DNA of 64,000 bases. Source: Candidatus Halocynthiibacter alkanivorans (GTDB lineage: Bacteria; Pseudomonadota; Alphaproteobacteria; Rhodobacterales; Rhodobacteraceae). Of this stretch, positions 1-9,023 are shown one piece after another (positions within the stretch are counted from its first letter, which is position 1; each line of letters starts with the position of its first letter). The DNA lies in NCBI RefSeq assembly GCF_003333265.1, contig NZ_QOLB01000130.1:1-64000 (forward strand). The letters are read 5' to 3'. Position numbers and translations under genes: made by a program. The notes beneath the pieces were generated by a model. It was not told the DNA's origin. It was given only the letters and a program-made list of their open reading frames with translations, and made no database searches.

Positions 1-10
1 AGGGGAACCG

Positions 11-871
11 TTGAAAGCGCCAGCGTTTGACTATGTGCGTGCCAGCACCATTTCAGAGGCATTTTCTGCCTATGAATCTTACGGTGAAGACGCGGTTTAC
101 CTTGCGGGCGGCCACAGTGTCTTACCGGCGCTGAACCTGCGCCTGCAGGCGCCCTCCGCTGTGATTGATATCTCGCACATCGACGAACTTTCGGGCATTG
201 GGCTTGTTAACGGCTGGCTGCGCATCGGCGCCATGACACGTCACGTCCAGGTGCTGAATGATCCGCTGATCGCGCAATACGCGCCCCTGCTCGCCGCGGC
301 CGCCCCCCATGTTGCACATCCGGCAATCCGCAACCGTGGCACCATCGGGGGCAGCGTGTCGCTCGCAGATCCGGCCTCCGAATTTCCGGCCATGATGCTG
401 GCGCTGCGTGCGGAGCTGGAAATCGCAGGGCCGGACGGCACGCGCCGGGTCGCCGCCGATGATTTTTTCCGCGACCTCTATGAAACTACGATCCAGCCTG
501 GTGAAATCCTGCGCGCAGTGTTTGTACCACCCCGCGCCGACGGAACCGTCAGTGTTTTTGATGAACTTGCCCGCAGGCGTGGTGACTACGCCCTGGTCGG
601 GGCGGGCATTCAGGCCGTTCTGAACAATGGCATTGTCAACAGGATCGACGTCGCCTTTTTCTCGGTTTCCCATATGCCCCTGCGGGCGCGCTCCGTCGAG
701 GCGACACTGACCGGCAAGCCACTGAACCCGGACACCATCGCCGCCGCGCAGACGGCGCTTTTGGCTGATCTTGACCCCTCAGATGACCCGCAGATGCCAG
801 CAAAAACCCGCGTGCATCTCGCGCAGGTTTTGTTGGGAAGATTGCTTGAGAAACTTGGAGCAGAGACGTGA
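11..871 (+). CDS. Molybdenum hydroxylase FAD-binding medium subunit (CoxM/HmfB-like)
   Basis: FAD-binding subunit of a xanthine-oxidase-family molybdenum hydroxylase; it passes electrons from the [2Fe-2S] subunit to FAD and on to an acceptor. At 286 residues it has the usual family length. The first FAD loop AGGHSVLP lies at residues 32-39 and the second, TIGGSVSLADP, at 111-121; the rest fits the C-terminal domain of the family. The start is TTG, five bases after an AGGGGA ribosome-binding site, so the gene looks complete despite lying at the window edge. Its stop overlaps the start of the iron-sulfur gene by four bases. The substrate cannot be read from this subunit; furoyl-CoA is an inference from the neighbouring CoA ligase and crotonase. 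Confidence 0.93.
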   Translation: MKAPAFDYVRASTISEAFSAYESYGEDAVYLAGGHSVLPALNLRLQAPSAVIDISHIDELSGIGLVNGWLRIGAMTRHVQVLNDPLIAQYAPLLAAAAPHVAHPAIRNRGTIGGSVSLADPASEFPAMMLALRAELEIAGPDGTRRVAADDFFRDLYETTIQPGEILRAVFVPPRADGTVSVFDELARRRGDYALVGAGIQAVLNNGIVNRIDVAFFSVSHMPLRARSVEATLTGKPLNPDTIAAAQTALLADLDPSDDPQMPAKTRVHLAQVLLGRLLEKLGAET

Positions 872-1371
872 GCACTGAACATAAAATCAGTTTGACGGTG
901 AATGGTGAATCCGTGTCACAGAGCGTTGAACCGCGCCTTTCTCTGGCCGATTTCCTGCATGACAAGCTGCAGCTGACCGGCACCCGTCTGGGCTGCGAAA
1001 TGGGGGCCTGCGGTGCCTGTCTCGTGTTGCTCAACGGGCAACCGACCCATGCCTGCCTGGTGCTGGCGGTGCAGGCCGATGGCGATAAGGTCGAGACCAT
1101 TGAAGGCCTGAATGAGCGCGCCGCAATCACCGATCTGCAAGAGGCGTTTTTTGACCGCAACGCGCTGCAATGTGGTTTTTGCACCACCGGAATGGTTGTG
1201 AATGCACACGCGTTTCTGCAAACCGCAGATGCGCCGGACAGAGACGAAATCCGTGATGCAATTTCCGGAAATTACTGCCGCTGCACGGGTTATGAAGCCA
1301 TCGTTGACGCGATCTCATCGGTTGCAGAAAAACGCCGTGGCAACTCTGCGGACGGGGGCACCGCGCAATGA
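868..1371 (+). CDS. Molybdenum hydroxylase [2Fe-2S] small subunit (CoxS/HmfC-like)
   Basis: Iron-sulfur subunit carrying two [2Fe-2S] clusters that connect the molybdenum site to FAD. The plant-ferredoxin-type cluster has C43, C48, C51 and C63; the second, all-helical cluster domain has C102, C105, C137 and C139 (CGFC and CRC). At 167 residues it has standard length and every cluster ligand is present, so it should be functional. The GTG start overlaps the stop of the upstream FAD subunit and its own stop overlaps the start of the large subunit by four bases, which indicates tightly coupled translation of the three subunits. Confidence 0.95.
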   Translation: MSTEHKISLTVNGESVSQSVEPRLSLADFLHDKLQLTGTRLGCEMGACGACLVLLNGQPTHACLVLAVQADGDKVETIEGLNERAAITDLQEAFFDRNALQCGFCTTGMVVNAHAFLQTADAPDRDEIRDAISGNYCRCTGYEAIVDAISSVAEKRRGNSADGGTAQ

Positions 1372-3737
1372 ACATGCAGCGCAAATCCGGGAGCACAACA
1401 AAACACATCGGCCACTCCCACCGGCGCCTCAACGCCAAACGGCATCTGGCCGGGCGCGGGCAGTTTGTCAGCGACAAGACCCTGCCCCGGATGCTTCACG
1501 CCGCTTTTGTGCGCAGCCCGATGGCGCGGGGCCGCATCCTGGACATCGACATTTCCGACGCGCTTAAAGCCCCCGGTGTGATGCGGGTTTTCACCGCTGC
1601 GGAGTTGAACCGGATCTGTGAACCCTGGAGCGGCACACTCGACCATTTTGCCGGTATGAAAAGCACGCCGCAGAATATCCTGTCTGAGGGCGACATCCTT
1701 TGGGCAGGACAGCCGGTTGTGATGGTGTTGGCGCACTCGCGCGCCGAAGCTGAAGACGCCTGTGAACTGGTCTTCATCGACATTGAAGACGAGGAGCCCG
1801 TCATCGACGGCGCGGCGGCCATGCTGCCGGGCGCAAAACTTGCTGCCCCTGGTCTGACGGATAATATCTGTTTTCAGACCGTGCTTGAAACCCCCGGTGT
1901 GGATGCCGTTTTTGCCGGTGCTGCCCATATTTTCGAAGAGTCCTTCATCTTTGGCCGCCACACCGCCGTCACGCTGGAACCCCGCGCCATCCTCGCCGAT
2001 TTCGACAGCGCGTCCGGCCAGTTGACCGTGCACCACGGCACCCAGACACCGTATCAGTTCCAGGACCTCTATGCGCGCCATTTCAACCTGCGCGAAGGTC
2101 AGGTCCGGGTCATTGCGCCGGATGTCGGTGGCTCTTTCGGCATGAAGTTGCATCTTTATCACGAAGAAATGGGCGCGGTCGCGGCCAGCATTCTCACCGG
2201 CAGGCCGGTGCGTTTTCTGGCCGACCGGCTCGAATCCTTCGTCTCCGATATCCATGCGCGGGACCACCAGGTCCAGGCCCGGATGGCGGTGAGCGCGGAA
2301 GGCGAAATCCTCGCGATGCAGGTTGATGATCTGGCGCCGGTGGGCGCGGTTTCGGCTTACCCCAGAACCAGCGCCGCCGAGGGCAACCAGGTCATCCGTC
2401 TGATGGGCGCGCCTTATCAGATGGCGGATTACCGGGGGCGCTTGTCGGTGGTGTTCCAGAACAAGGTCCAGACCAGCCAGTACCGCGCTGTGGGCCATCC
2501 GATTGCCTGCGGTGTGACAGAACGGCTGTGTGACATGGCCGCAGAGGCACTTGGCGTTGACCCGTTTGATTTCCGCGCCCGGAACCTGATCCGCGATGAC
2601 GCCTACCCGCAGACTTCGGCCACCGGATACCAGTTCGAAAAACTGTCCCATGAGGCCTGTTTGCAGCAACTGCGGCAGATGATGAATTACGACGGGCTGC
2701 GCGCGGAACAGGCGGAGCTGCGCAAAAAGGGCATCCACCGTGGCATCGGCATCGCGCCCTTTGTCGAGATCACCAATCCCGGCGCAACTTTTTACGGTGT
2801 CGGCGGCGCCCGGATTTCAGCCCAGGATGGCGCCATTGTCAAACTGACGCCCGCCGGCGATGTGCAATGCCTGATCTCGGTGACCGAACAGGGCCAGGGC
2901 ACCGAAACCATCATTGCTCAGGTGGTAGCTGAACAGCTGGCACTGCAGCCCTCCGCGGTAAAAGTGGTGACCGGCGATACCGACACCACCCCCAGTGGCG
3001 GTGCCACCTGGGCCTGTCGTGGCGCCGGCATTGGCGGCGAAACGGCGCTGCGTGCAGCGCGCAAACTGCGTGATCAGATCCTGTCGATTGCCGGGAAAAT
3101 ATTGCAGGCGGACGCCGCAACGCTGATGCTCTCGGACGGGGCGGTGGTGGATGCCGCCACCGGCACCCATCGTCTGGATCTGGCCGAGATCGGCCGCATT
3201 GCCACCTACCGGCCAGACACTTTGCCCGCCGGCACGGACATCTCCCTGACCGTGGCGCATCACTTTGCACCACAAGGCTATCCGTTTGATTTCACCAATG
3301 GCATTCAGGCCAGCCTGGTGGAAGTCGATGTGGAAACCGGATTTGTCAAATTGCTGAAACACTGGGTGGTGGAAGATTGCGGCACTATCATCAACCCGCT
3401 GCTGGTGGACGAACAGATCCGCGGCGGCGTGGTGCAGGGGCTTGGCCCCGCCTTTTTTGAAGAATGTCTGTATGACGACACCGGCCAGCTGACCAACGGT
3501 TCGCTCGCGGATTACCTGGTCCCGATGGCCTGCGAAATGCCCGACATCGAAATCGGCCATGTGGAAACACCCACACTAGACACGATTCTGGGTGCCAAAG
3601 GTGTCGGCGAGGCCGGCACCGCCGCAGCAGGGGCGGCGGCGATGAATGCGGTCAATGACGCGCTGCGCCCGTTCAACGCCTCTGTCAGCCAGACCCCCAT
3701 GACACCCGCCCGCATTCTTGCGGTGCTTGGCCACTGA
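1368..3737 (+). CDS. Molybdenum hydroxylase large (molybdopterin) subunit, CoxL/HmfA-like
   Basis: Catalytic subunit of a xanthine-oxidase-family enzyme; 789 residues, normal for the family. The substrate-side glycine loop VGGSFGMK is at 253-260 and the catalytic base is E748 in KGVGEAGT. The loop that carries AYxCSFR in form I CO dehydrogenase and AYRGAGR in form II enzymes reads QYRAVGHP at 371-378 here. It therefore lacks the selenium/copper-site cysteine loop of true CO dehydrogenases, and an organic heterocycle or acyl-CoA substrate is more likely. It is the third gene of the operon and is followed by a CoxG-like gene and a TRAP transporter. The family call is firm; the substrate is inferred only from context. 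Confidence 0.93.
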   Translation: MNMQRKSGSTTKHIGHSHRRLNAKRHLAGRGQFVSDKTLPRMLHAAFVRSPMARGRILDIDISDALKAPGVMRVFTAAELNRICEPWSGTLDHFAGMKSTPQNILSEGDILWAGQPVVMVLAHSRAEAEDACELVFIDIEDEEPVIDGAAAMLPGAKLAAPGLTDNICFQTVLETPGVDAVFAGAAHIFEESFIFGRHTAVTLEPRAILADFDSASGQLTVHHGTQTPYQFQDLYARHFNLREGQVRVIAPDVGGSFGMKLHLYHEEMGAVAASILTGRPVRFLADRLESFVSDIHARDHQVQARMAVSAEGEILAMQVDDLAPVGAVSAYPRTSAAEGNQVIRLMGAPYQMADYRGRLSVVFQNKVQTSQYRAVGHPIACGVTERLCDMAAEALGVDPFDFRARNLIRDDAYPQTSATGYQFEKLSHEACLQQLRQMMNYDGLRAEQAELRKKGIHRGIGIAPFVEITNPGATFYGVGGARISAQDGAIVKLTPAGDVQCLISVTEQGQGTETIIAQVVAEQLALQPSAVKVVTGDTDTTPSGGATWACRGAGIGGETALRAARKLRDQILSIAGKILQADAATLMLSDGAVVDAATGTHRLDLAEIGRIATYRPDTLPAGTDISLTVAHHFAPQGYPFDFTNGIQASLVEVDVETGFVKLLKHWVVEDCGTIINPLLVDEQIRGGVVQGLGPAFFEECLYDDTGQLTNGSLADYLVPMACEMPDIEIGHVETPTLDTILGAKGVGEAGTAAAGAAAMNAVNDALRPFNASVSQTPMTPARILAVLGH

Positions 3738-3761
3738 TGATGCACGCCTGAAGGAAAGAAA

Positions 3762-4247
3762 ATGGAACTCGACGGAACATATACTCTGGACGCCAGCCCT
3801 CAGCAGGTCTGGGATGCGCTGTTTGACCGGGACGTGCTGGAAAAATCCATCCCCGGATGCACGGAGCTGCTCCAGATCAGCCCCACCACTTTCAGCGCTG
3901 TGGTGAAACTGAAAATCGGCCCGGTGTCCGCAAAATTTAAAGGCGATGTTGAGCTGTCAGATATCGTGCCGCTGAAGTCCTGCACACTGGCGGGCAAAGG
4001 TAATGGCGGCATCGCAGGCTTTGCCAAAGGCTCGGCCAGGATCACTCTGGAAGAAACGCCGGAGGGCACCACATTGACCTACACGGCCGAAGCCGCGATC
4101 GGCGGCAAGATTGCCGCGCTTGGCAGCCGCCTGGTCAAAGCTGCGTCGCGCAAACTGGCCGACGAATTTTTCTCAAAATTCAGCGCGGTTCTGGCAGAGA
4201 TCAGCGCAGAAAACCATATCGAAACCCCGTCTGAAAGCGTCGCGTAA
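3762..4247 (+). CDS. CoxG-like SRPBCC-fold protein
   Basis: A 161-residue START/SRPBCC-fold protein of the CoxG type (carbon monoxide dehydrogenase subunit G family). Family hallmarks are the N-terminal MELDGTYTLDASPQQVWDAL and the KLKIGPVSAKFKGDV segment. In carboxydotrophs CoxG tethers the Mo enzyme to the membrane; in other organisms homologues sit beside Mo hydroxylases of many substrates and their role is unsettled. Here it follows the large subunit by 24 bases and shares its operon, so a role in maturation or membrane association of that enzyme is the natural inference. No membrane anchor is visible in this short version. Confidence 0.88.
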   Translation: MELDGTYTLDASPQQVWDALFDRDVLEKSIPGCTELLQISPTTFSAVVKLKIGPVSAKFKGDVELSDIVPLKSCTLAGKGNGGIAGFAKGSARITLEETPEGTTLTYTAEAAIGGKIAALGSRLVKAASRKLADEFFSKFSAVLAEISAENHIETPSESVA

Positions 4248-4344
4248 CGCGGCACTGCAGACCAAGAACTGACCGGTGGCAAACGCCGGCACATTATTTA
4301 GCGCCACGACACCGTGGTCAAAATTTCACCGGGAGGAAACCAAG

Positions 4345-5415
4345 ATGACAACGCGCAGGGCCTTTTTGGCCGCAACCACGGCAACACTTGCCATGCCATT
4401 CCTGAACAAACGTGCGATGGCCGCTGAAACGATCAACATTCAGATCGGCTCCAGCCATCCCACCAATAATATCTGGGTCTGGGCAATGCAGAATGTACTG
4501 CAGCCGGAAGTGAACCGCCTGCTGGTCGAAGCCGGTGGCAATTATACGGTAAAGTGGAACACCAACTATGGTGGCACGCTGTATAAATTCAAAGACACCC
4601 GCGCCGCTGTGCGTGACGGGATTGTCGATATCGGCATGGTTGGCACTGTCTGGGAAGGCTCAGCGATGCCGCTTCAGAACGTCAGCTATTTCACCCCGTT
4701 CGCAAATTCAGACCACAATCTGGTGATCGACATTTTCGACCGGCTGACCGATGAGCTGCCCGAACTGCGTGCTGGCTGGACAGACCAGAACATGGTGCAT
4801 CTGTCCTCGCTTGTGACCGACAGCTATGACGTCTACAGCAATTTTCCGATCAATTCGTTTGACGATCTGAAAAACCGTCGCCTGAACGCCCCCGGCACTT
4901 CTGCCAACTGGCTGATCGACACCGGTGCCACGCCTGTCAACGGCGCGCTGACCACCTATTACACCGACATTCAGACCGGTGTGTCCGAAGGCGCGCTGTC
5001 CTTTGCCAGCGGCATTCACCCCACGCGGGTTTATGAGGTTGCGCCTTACCTGACACGCGTCGGGCTTGGGTCGATGTATTTCGGTGGCATTGGCGTCAAC
5101 AAAACCTTCTTTGACCGGCAGCCCGAAGAAGTTCAGGCCGCCATCCGCGAAGCCGGACGTATCACCTCGCGCCGCCACGGCGAATATGTCACTGAGCGTT
5201 CCACCAATGCACTGGTCGAAATGGAGGCCGCCGGTCTGCAGATTTCTGAGCTGCCTGCAGCAGAAAAGGCCAAATGGGCGCAGTCTTTGCCAAATGTAGC
5301 CAAGCCCTGGCTTGACGCAAATGGTCCGGCAGCGGCAACGGTTCTCAAAGCCTATTTCGCAGAACTGAACGCCGCAGGTGTCACACCTGTGCGCGACTGG
5401 GCTTCTGAAGCCTGA
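4345..5415 (+). CDS. TRAP transporter periplasmic solute-binding protein (DctP family)
   Basis: Extracytoplasmic solute receptor of a tripartite ATP-independent periplasmic transporter, which drives uptake of organic acids with the sodium or proton gradient. From ATG 4345 the protein has 356 residues and opens with a Tat-like signal peptide (TTRRAFLAATTATLAMPF, then AMA before the mature ETINIQIG). A longer in-frame start at 4276 exists, but ATG 4345 has a GGGAGGA ribosome-binding site and places the signal at the N-terminus. It is followed by both membrane subunits. Co-transcription with the Mo hydroxylase suggests that it binds that pathway's substrate, probably a carboxylate. Confidence 0.93.
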   Translation: MTTRRAFLAATTATLAMPFLNKRAMAAETINIQIGSSHPTNNIWVWAMQNVLQPEVNRLLVEAGGNYTVKWNTNYGGTLYKFKDTRAAVRDGIVDIGMVGTVWEGSAMPLQNVSYFTPFANSDHNLVIDIFDRLTDELPELRAGWTDQNMVHLSSLVTDSYDVYSNFPINSFDDLKNRRLNAPGTSANWLIDTGATPVNGALTTYYTDIQTGVSEGALSFASGIHPTRVYEVAPYLTRVGLGSMYFGGIGVNKTFFDRQPEEVQAAIREAGRITSRRHGEYVTERSTNALVEMEAAGLQISELPAAEKAKWAQSLPNVAKPWLDANGPAAATVLKAYFAELNAAGVTPVRDWASEA

Positions 5416-5440
5416 TACATAAAGATCTCCGGACAGAAAG

Positions 5441-6010
5441 ATGGTAGTGATGATGGAAGCTGAAATGCAAACGGACGTGGTTGTTGCGTCAATCGCGACG
5501 CGATTCCGTCGCCGGCTGCAGGGCATACTGAACGCCGTCGCAGCCATTGGAACTGTCTGGATATGCTTTTTGATGCTGTTGATTGTGGCCGACGTTGTCG
5601 GCCGCAATTTCTTCCAGTTTCCAATAGTCGGTGTGGCCGAAATCGCCGCCCGCTCGGTGGTGGCGATTGTCTTCCTGCTGCTGCCCGCAGTGGCGCTGAA
5701 CGACACCATGATCCGGGCAGATTTTCTGCTGCGGATCATGCGGAAAGGGTCGGCAGCCAGCGTACATCTGCTCGACAGTCTCTTCTCGGCCACCGGCGCG
5801 GTGCTGTTTGCCATTGTCGCGGTCGCGGCATGGCCCGACACCTACCAGGCCCTGCAGTCCGCTGAATTCTTCGGCGTGCGCGGCGTGTGGACACTGCCAA
5901 CCTTTCCCTTCCGCCTGATCGTTGTATTGGGCTCCGCGGCCACCTCGCTTGCCTTTGCGGTCTCTGCTCTGGGCAGTGTCGCCAACATCCGTTCCAGAAA
6001 GAACCCGTAA
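5441..6010 (+). CDS. TRAP transporter small permease subunit (DctQ family)
   Basis: Small four-helix membrane subunit of the TRAP transporter; 189 residues. Hydrophobic stretches are visible around residues 35-55, 65-90, 115-135 and 150-175. The RNFFQFPIVGVAEIAARS segment and the later GVWTLPTFPFRLIV segment are typical of DctQ. The start could be GTG/ATG codons within the first few residues (a second ATG lies 9-12 bases in). The gene lies between the receptor and large permease genes, and its stop is followed two bases later by the large permease start. Confidence 0.9.
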   Translation: MVVMMEAEMQTDVVVASIATRFRRRLQGILNAVAAIGTVWICFLMLLIVADVVGRNFFQFPIVGVAEIAARSVVAIVFLLLPAVALNDTMIRADFLLRIMRKGSAASVHLLDSLFSATGAVLFAIVAVAAWPDTYQALQSAEFFGVRGVWTLPTFPFRLIVVLGSAATSLAFAVSALGSVANIRSRKNP

Positions 6011-6012
6011 TC

Positions 6013-7335
6013 ATGAGCAATATAGAGATTGGGTTTCTGCTAATTGCAGTTCTGTTTGTTCTGGTGCTGATCGGGATGCGCATTGCCGTGGCCCTGATGG
6101 CGGTGGCATTTGTCGGGGTCTGGGTTATCCGTGACAATTTCGATCTGTCGATGCGGTTGATGTCGATCGCGGCGTATAACGGTGTGGCAAACTATTTGTT
6201 TGCCACCATTCCGCTGTTCGTGCTGATGGGGCTGCTGGTCAGCATATCCAACGTCGGCAAAGACACGTTTGATGTTGCCGAGGTGGCGCTGCGCCGGATC
6301 CTGGGCGGTCTGGGTGTGGCCACGGTTGCCGCCAATACCATTTTTGCAGCGGTCACCGGCGTTTCAATTGCCTCCGCAGCCGTCTTTACCAAAGTGGCGG
6401 TGCCGGAGATGACCCGCCATGGCTACAGATCCTCCTTTGCCGCAGGCACCGTCGCGGGCAGTTCCGTGCTGGGCATGCTGATCCCACCCAGCCTGCTTTT
6501 GATCATCTATGGCGTGCTGGCCGAAGTTTCGATCGGGCGCATGTTCATTGCCGGTCTGGTGCCGGGCGTCCTGCTGGCACTCGGGTTTGTGCTGGTCATT
6601 ATCGGCGCGGCAAAATTTGCACCTTCATTTGTCTTCACCGCAGAAACATTGGCCAGCCGCGCCGCACCACTGGCACCCGAAATATCAATGGGCCGGCGTG
6701 AAATGGCCCGCAAAATCCTGCCGATCGTGCTGCTGGTCGTTTTTGTGCTGGGCGGGCTTTACAGCGGATTTTTCACCCCGACCGAAGCCGGTGGTGTCGG
6801 CGCGTTTGCCGCCCTTGTGATAGCCTTGCTCCGCCGCAGCCTGACCCTGAGCAAAACCTGGGCTGTTGTCACCCAGACCGGCTCCATCTCGGTGGGCATC
6901 CTCATTCTGCTGGTCGCGGCCAGTTTTTACGGCCAGATGCTGGCGGTTGCAGGCATTCCCACCGCGATCGGTGATCTGGTGACCGGCAGCGGGCTTGGCG
7001 CTTACGGGTTCTTGTTGCTCTACGTGCTGCTGGTTCTGCTGCTGGGCATGATTCTTGACAGCAGTTCCATCCTGCTGATCCTGGTTCCCATTGCGGCACC
7101 GATTGCGCAGGGGCTCGGTTTCAACCTGATCCATTTTGGCATTATCACCGTTATTGCTGTCGAAGTGGGCCTGCTGACGCCGCCGTTTGGCATCTCGATC
7201 TTTACCGTGCATTCGACACTTGGGGACGACGAAACCACGCTGGAATCAATCTTTGCCGGTGCCCTGCCCTATGTGGGTGTGATGCTCGGCGTTCTGCTGC
7301 TGATTGCAGTATTCCCCTGGCTGGTCATCAGCTAG
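6013..7335 (+). CDS. TRAP transporter large permease subunit (DctM family)
   Basis: Large transport-channel subunit with about 12 membrane segments; 440 residues from ATG 6013, the normal DctM length. The frame stays open further upstream inside dctQ, but ATG 6013 lies two bases after the dctQ stop and gives MSNIEIGFLLIAVLFVLVLI, a typical DctM N-terminus. Conserved DctM features include GSSVLGMLIPPSLLLIIYG and the GLLTPPFGISIF segment near the C-terminus. It ends the plus-strand operon that begins with the Mo hydroxylase; 76 bases later a gene ends on the opposite strand. Confidence 0.93.
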   Translation: MSNIEIGFLLIAVLFVLVLIGMRIAVALMAVAFVGVWVIRDNFDLSMRLMSIAAYNGVANYLFATIPLFVLMGLLVSISNVGKDTFDVAEVALRRILGGLGVATVAANTIFAAVTGVSIASAAVFTKVAVPEMTRHGYRSSFAAGTVAGSSVLGMLIPPSLLLIIYGVLAEVSIGRMFIAGLVPGVLLALGFVLVIIGAAKFAPSFVFTAETLASRAAPLAPEISMGRREMARKILPIVLLVVFVLGGLYSGFFTPTEAGGVGAFAALVIALLRRSLTLSKTWAVVTQTGSISVGILILLVAASFYGQMLAVAGIPTAIGDLVTGSGLGAYGFLLLYVLLVLLLGMILDSSSILLILVPIAAPIAQGLGFNLIHFGIITVIAVEVGLLTPPFGISIFTVHSTLGDDETTLESIFAGALPYVGVMLGVLLLIAVFPWLVIS

Positions 7336-7411
7336 GGGCTCAGCCCTGTTCGTTCGACTACTCAAAGGCGTGGCGCACCGGAATATGGCAGCGCCACGGC
7401 CCCCCGGGGCA

Positions 7412-8872
7412 TCAGTGCCACGAGGTGAATGGAATTTTCAGCCCCAACTGCATCGTCGTGCTGTTCAGCCCGCCCGGTTTCAACGCGCTTAGCCCCCCAA
7501 GCCCGAGACTGAGTTTAAGCGTGTCATTCAACGCATAGTCGACCTCAATGCGATAACCTCCGACCAGGCCGCCTTTGGTATCAATACCACCGCCCCCGGC
7601 GACGCCGGCAAAGAGCTCGAATCCAGCGTTCCACTGGTCAGACAACGCCCGTTCATAACCAAGCCCCAGCAGACCCACCGCATAACCACCGACACCACCT
7701 GACAGCACGGTCTGCCCGATGCCGGTGACATACACGCGCTCGGTTACGAACAAATCCAGCGCGGTTTCAAACAACAGCGGTGAAGCTTCCCCTGCGGACT
7801 TGAGAATCGATCCAGGCTGCGATGTGATGCCCATTGTCAGGTTCCAGTCCTGGCGCGCGTCCGCGTCACTGGTGCCCCGGCCTTTCTCCCGCCCCTGACC
7901 AAACTCGAACGAGCTGCGGATATAGGGTGCAACAGCCGACAGCCCGCCATTGCCGGAGCGGGTCAGATCAGCGCCAAATTGCAGATCGAGCCCCCCCACT
8001 AGTTTTTGCGCCACGCCGCCGCCCACTTCGGCGACAAAACCACCGCCGGTATCGACATCTCCGCCACCGGCAAACCCGGCGCCTGCGTTCCAGTAAAGCC
8101 GGGTATTGCCCTGTCCAAGATAGCGCCGATAGCCAAACATCAACTCGGCAAATCCTTCGCCGTCGCCGGCCCCGGCGCCACCGGCTTTCAGATAAGCCTC
8201 CTGCATCTCATCAAGAGCAAATCCGATTTCGACCCCGACCAGGTACATGGTTTCGAGCGGCTGCCCGCTGCCTTTCAGGCTGCCCTCCGGCACGATCGTA
8301 TAGACCATCGGGCGGAAAGCGCTGAGCGACAAATTATAAGGCGTCGAGGCGCGCGCTGGCTTGGTGCCGGCAGAGGTGTTCAGATTGATGGCCTGGCTGA
8401 TGCCCAGGCTGATCGCGTTGGTGTCAATGTCAGACCCGGTGATTTTCACCCGCGCCACGCCGAGACTAAGCCGCGTTGCCTCGCTGAGCGCATAATTCAG
8501 CGAGGCCCCCGCGCGCATCATCAACCCGTCGCCCGGGATCTGACCTGAGCCACCACCACCGCCCAGGAACCCTTCCAGATCCACGCTCAGACGGTCGGAA
8601 AAACGAAATCGCTTCTGCGCCTCAACCCCGCCAAAAAAGGCACCGCCGCCATCGCCCAGCGCCGAAGAATAGACCGATTGCCCCAAATAAAACCCCGGCC
8701 GCACTTCCCCCATCAGGCTGAAATAGTGAAAGCCTTCAATGGTACTTTGATCGCTGACAAACGTGTCAATCCCAGAGGACAGCTCAAGTTCTGAGGCGCG
8801 CAGGTCTGAAGGCGTGCTCAGCGCAGCTACTGCGACAGTTGCAGCGGCAATAAGGCGATGGGAATTATCCAT
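7412..8872 (-). CDS. Predicted outer-membrane beta-barrel protein with three internal repeats
   Basis: I do not recognise a named family. The 486-residue product starts with a signal peptide (about residues 1-26, ending DLRA). The mature part is rich in Gly, Ser and Leu with alternating hydrophobic strands, as in outer-membrane barrels. Three segments resemble each other, roughly residues 61-164, 227-324 and 380-482; each has a Gly-rich centre such as GFAGGGDVDTGGG or GVAGGGGIDTKGG followed by an amphipathic strand series. It ends in ...PFTSWH, so the usual terminal aromatic is one residue from the end. It stands alone on the minus strand between the catabolic operon and the CoA ligase, so an outer-membrane channel for the same substrate is possible but unproven. 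Confidence 0.6.
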   Translation of the reverse strand: MDNSHRLIAAATVAVAALSTPSDLRASELELSSGIDTFVSDQSTIEGFHYFSLMGEVRPGFYLGQSVYSSALGDGGGAFFGGVEAQKRFRFSDRLSVDLEGFLGGGGGSGQIPGDGLMMRAGASLNYALSEATRLSLGVARVKITGSDIDTNAISLGISQAINLNTSAGTKPARASTPYNLSLSAFRPMVYTIVPEGSLKGSGQPLETMYLVGVEIGFALDEMQEAYLKAGGAGAGDGEGFAELMFGYRRYLGQGNTRLYWNAGAGFAGGGDVDTGGGFVAEVGGGVAQKLVGGLDLQFGADLTRSGNGGLSAVAPYIRSSFEFGQGREKGRGTSDADARQDWNLTMGITSQPGSILKSAGEASPLLFETALDLFVTERVYVTGIGQTVLSGGVGGYAVGLLGLGYERALSDQWNAGFELFAGVAGGGGIDTKGGLVGGYRIEVDYALNDTLKLSLGLGGLSALKPGGLNSTTMQLGLKIPFTSWH

Positions 8873-9023
8873 ATTCGGCGGGTCCTAACACATTAAACAG
8901 CCGCAGACTCTGGTGCCGGGCATCATCCGGCGTATTGGCCGCCCGAAACCCCCGCCTGTCAATCAAAGCCCCGGAAGACTGCGTCTTTTTGAGAGAGCTG
9001 TGGTACAGAGGCAGCCAAATATA

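Noticed and set aside
1290-2738. A 482-codon frame antisense to the large Mo subunit
   Set aside because: No start signal, no domain, and the sense gene is secure.
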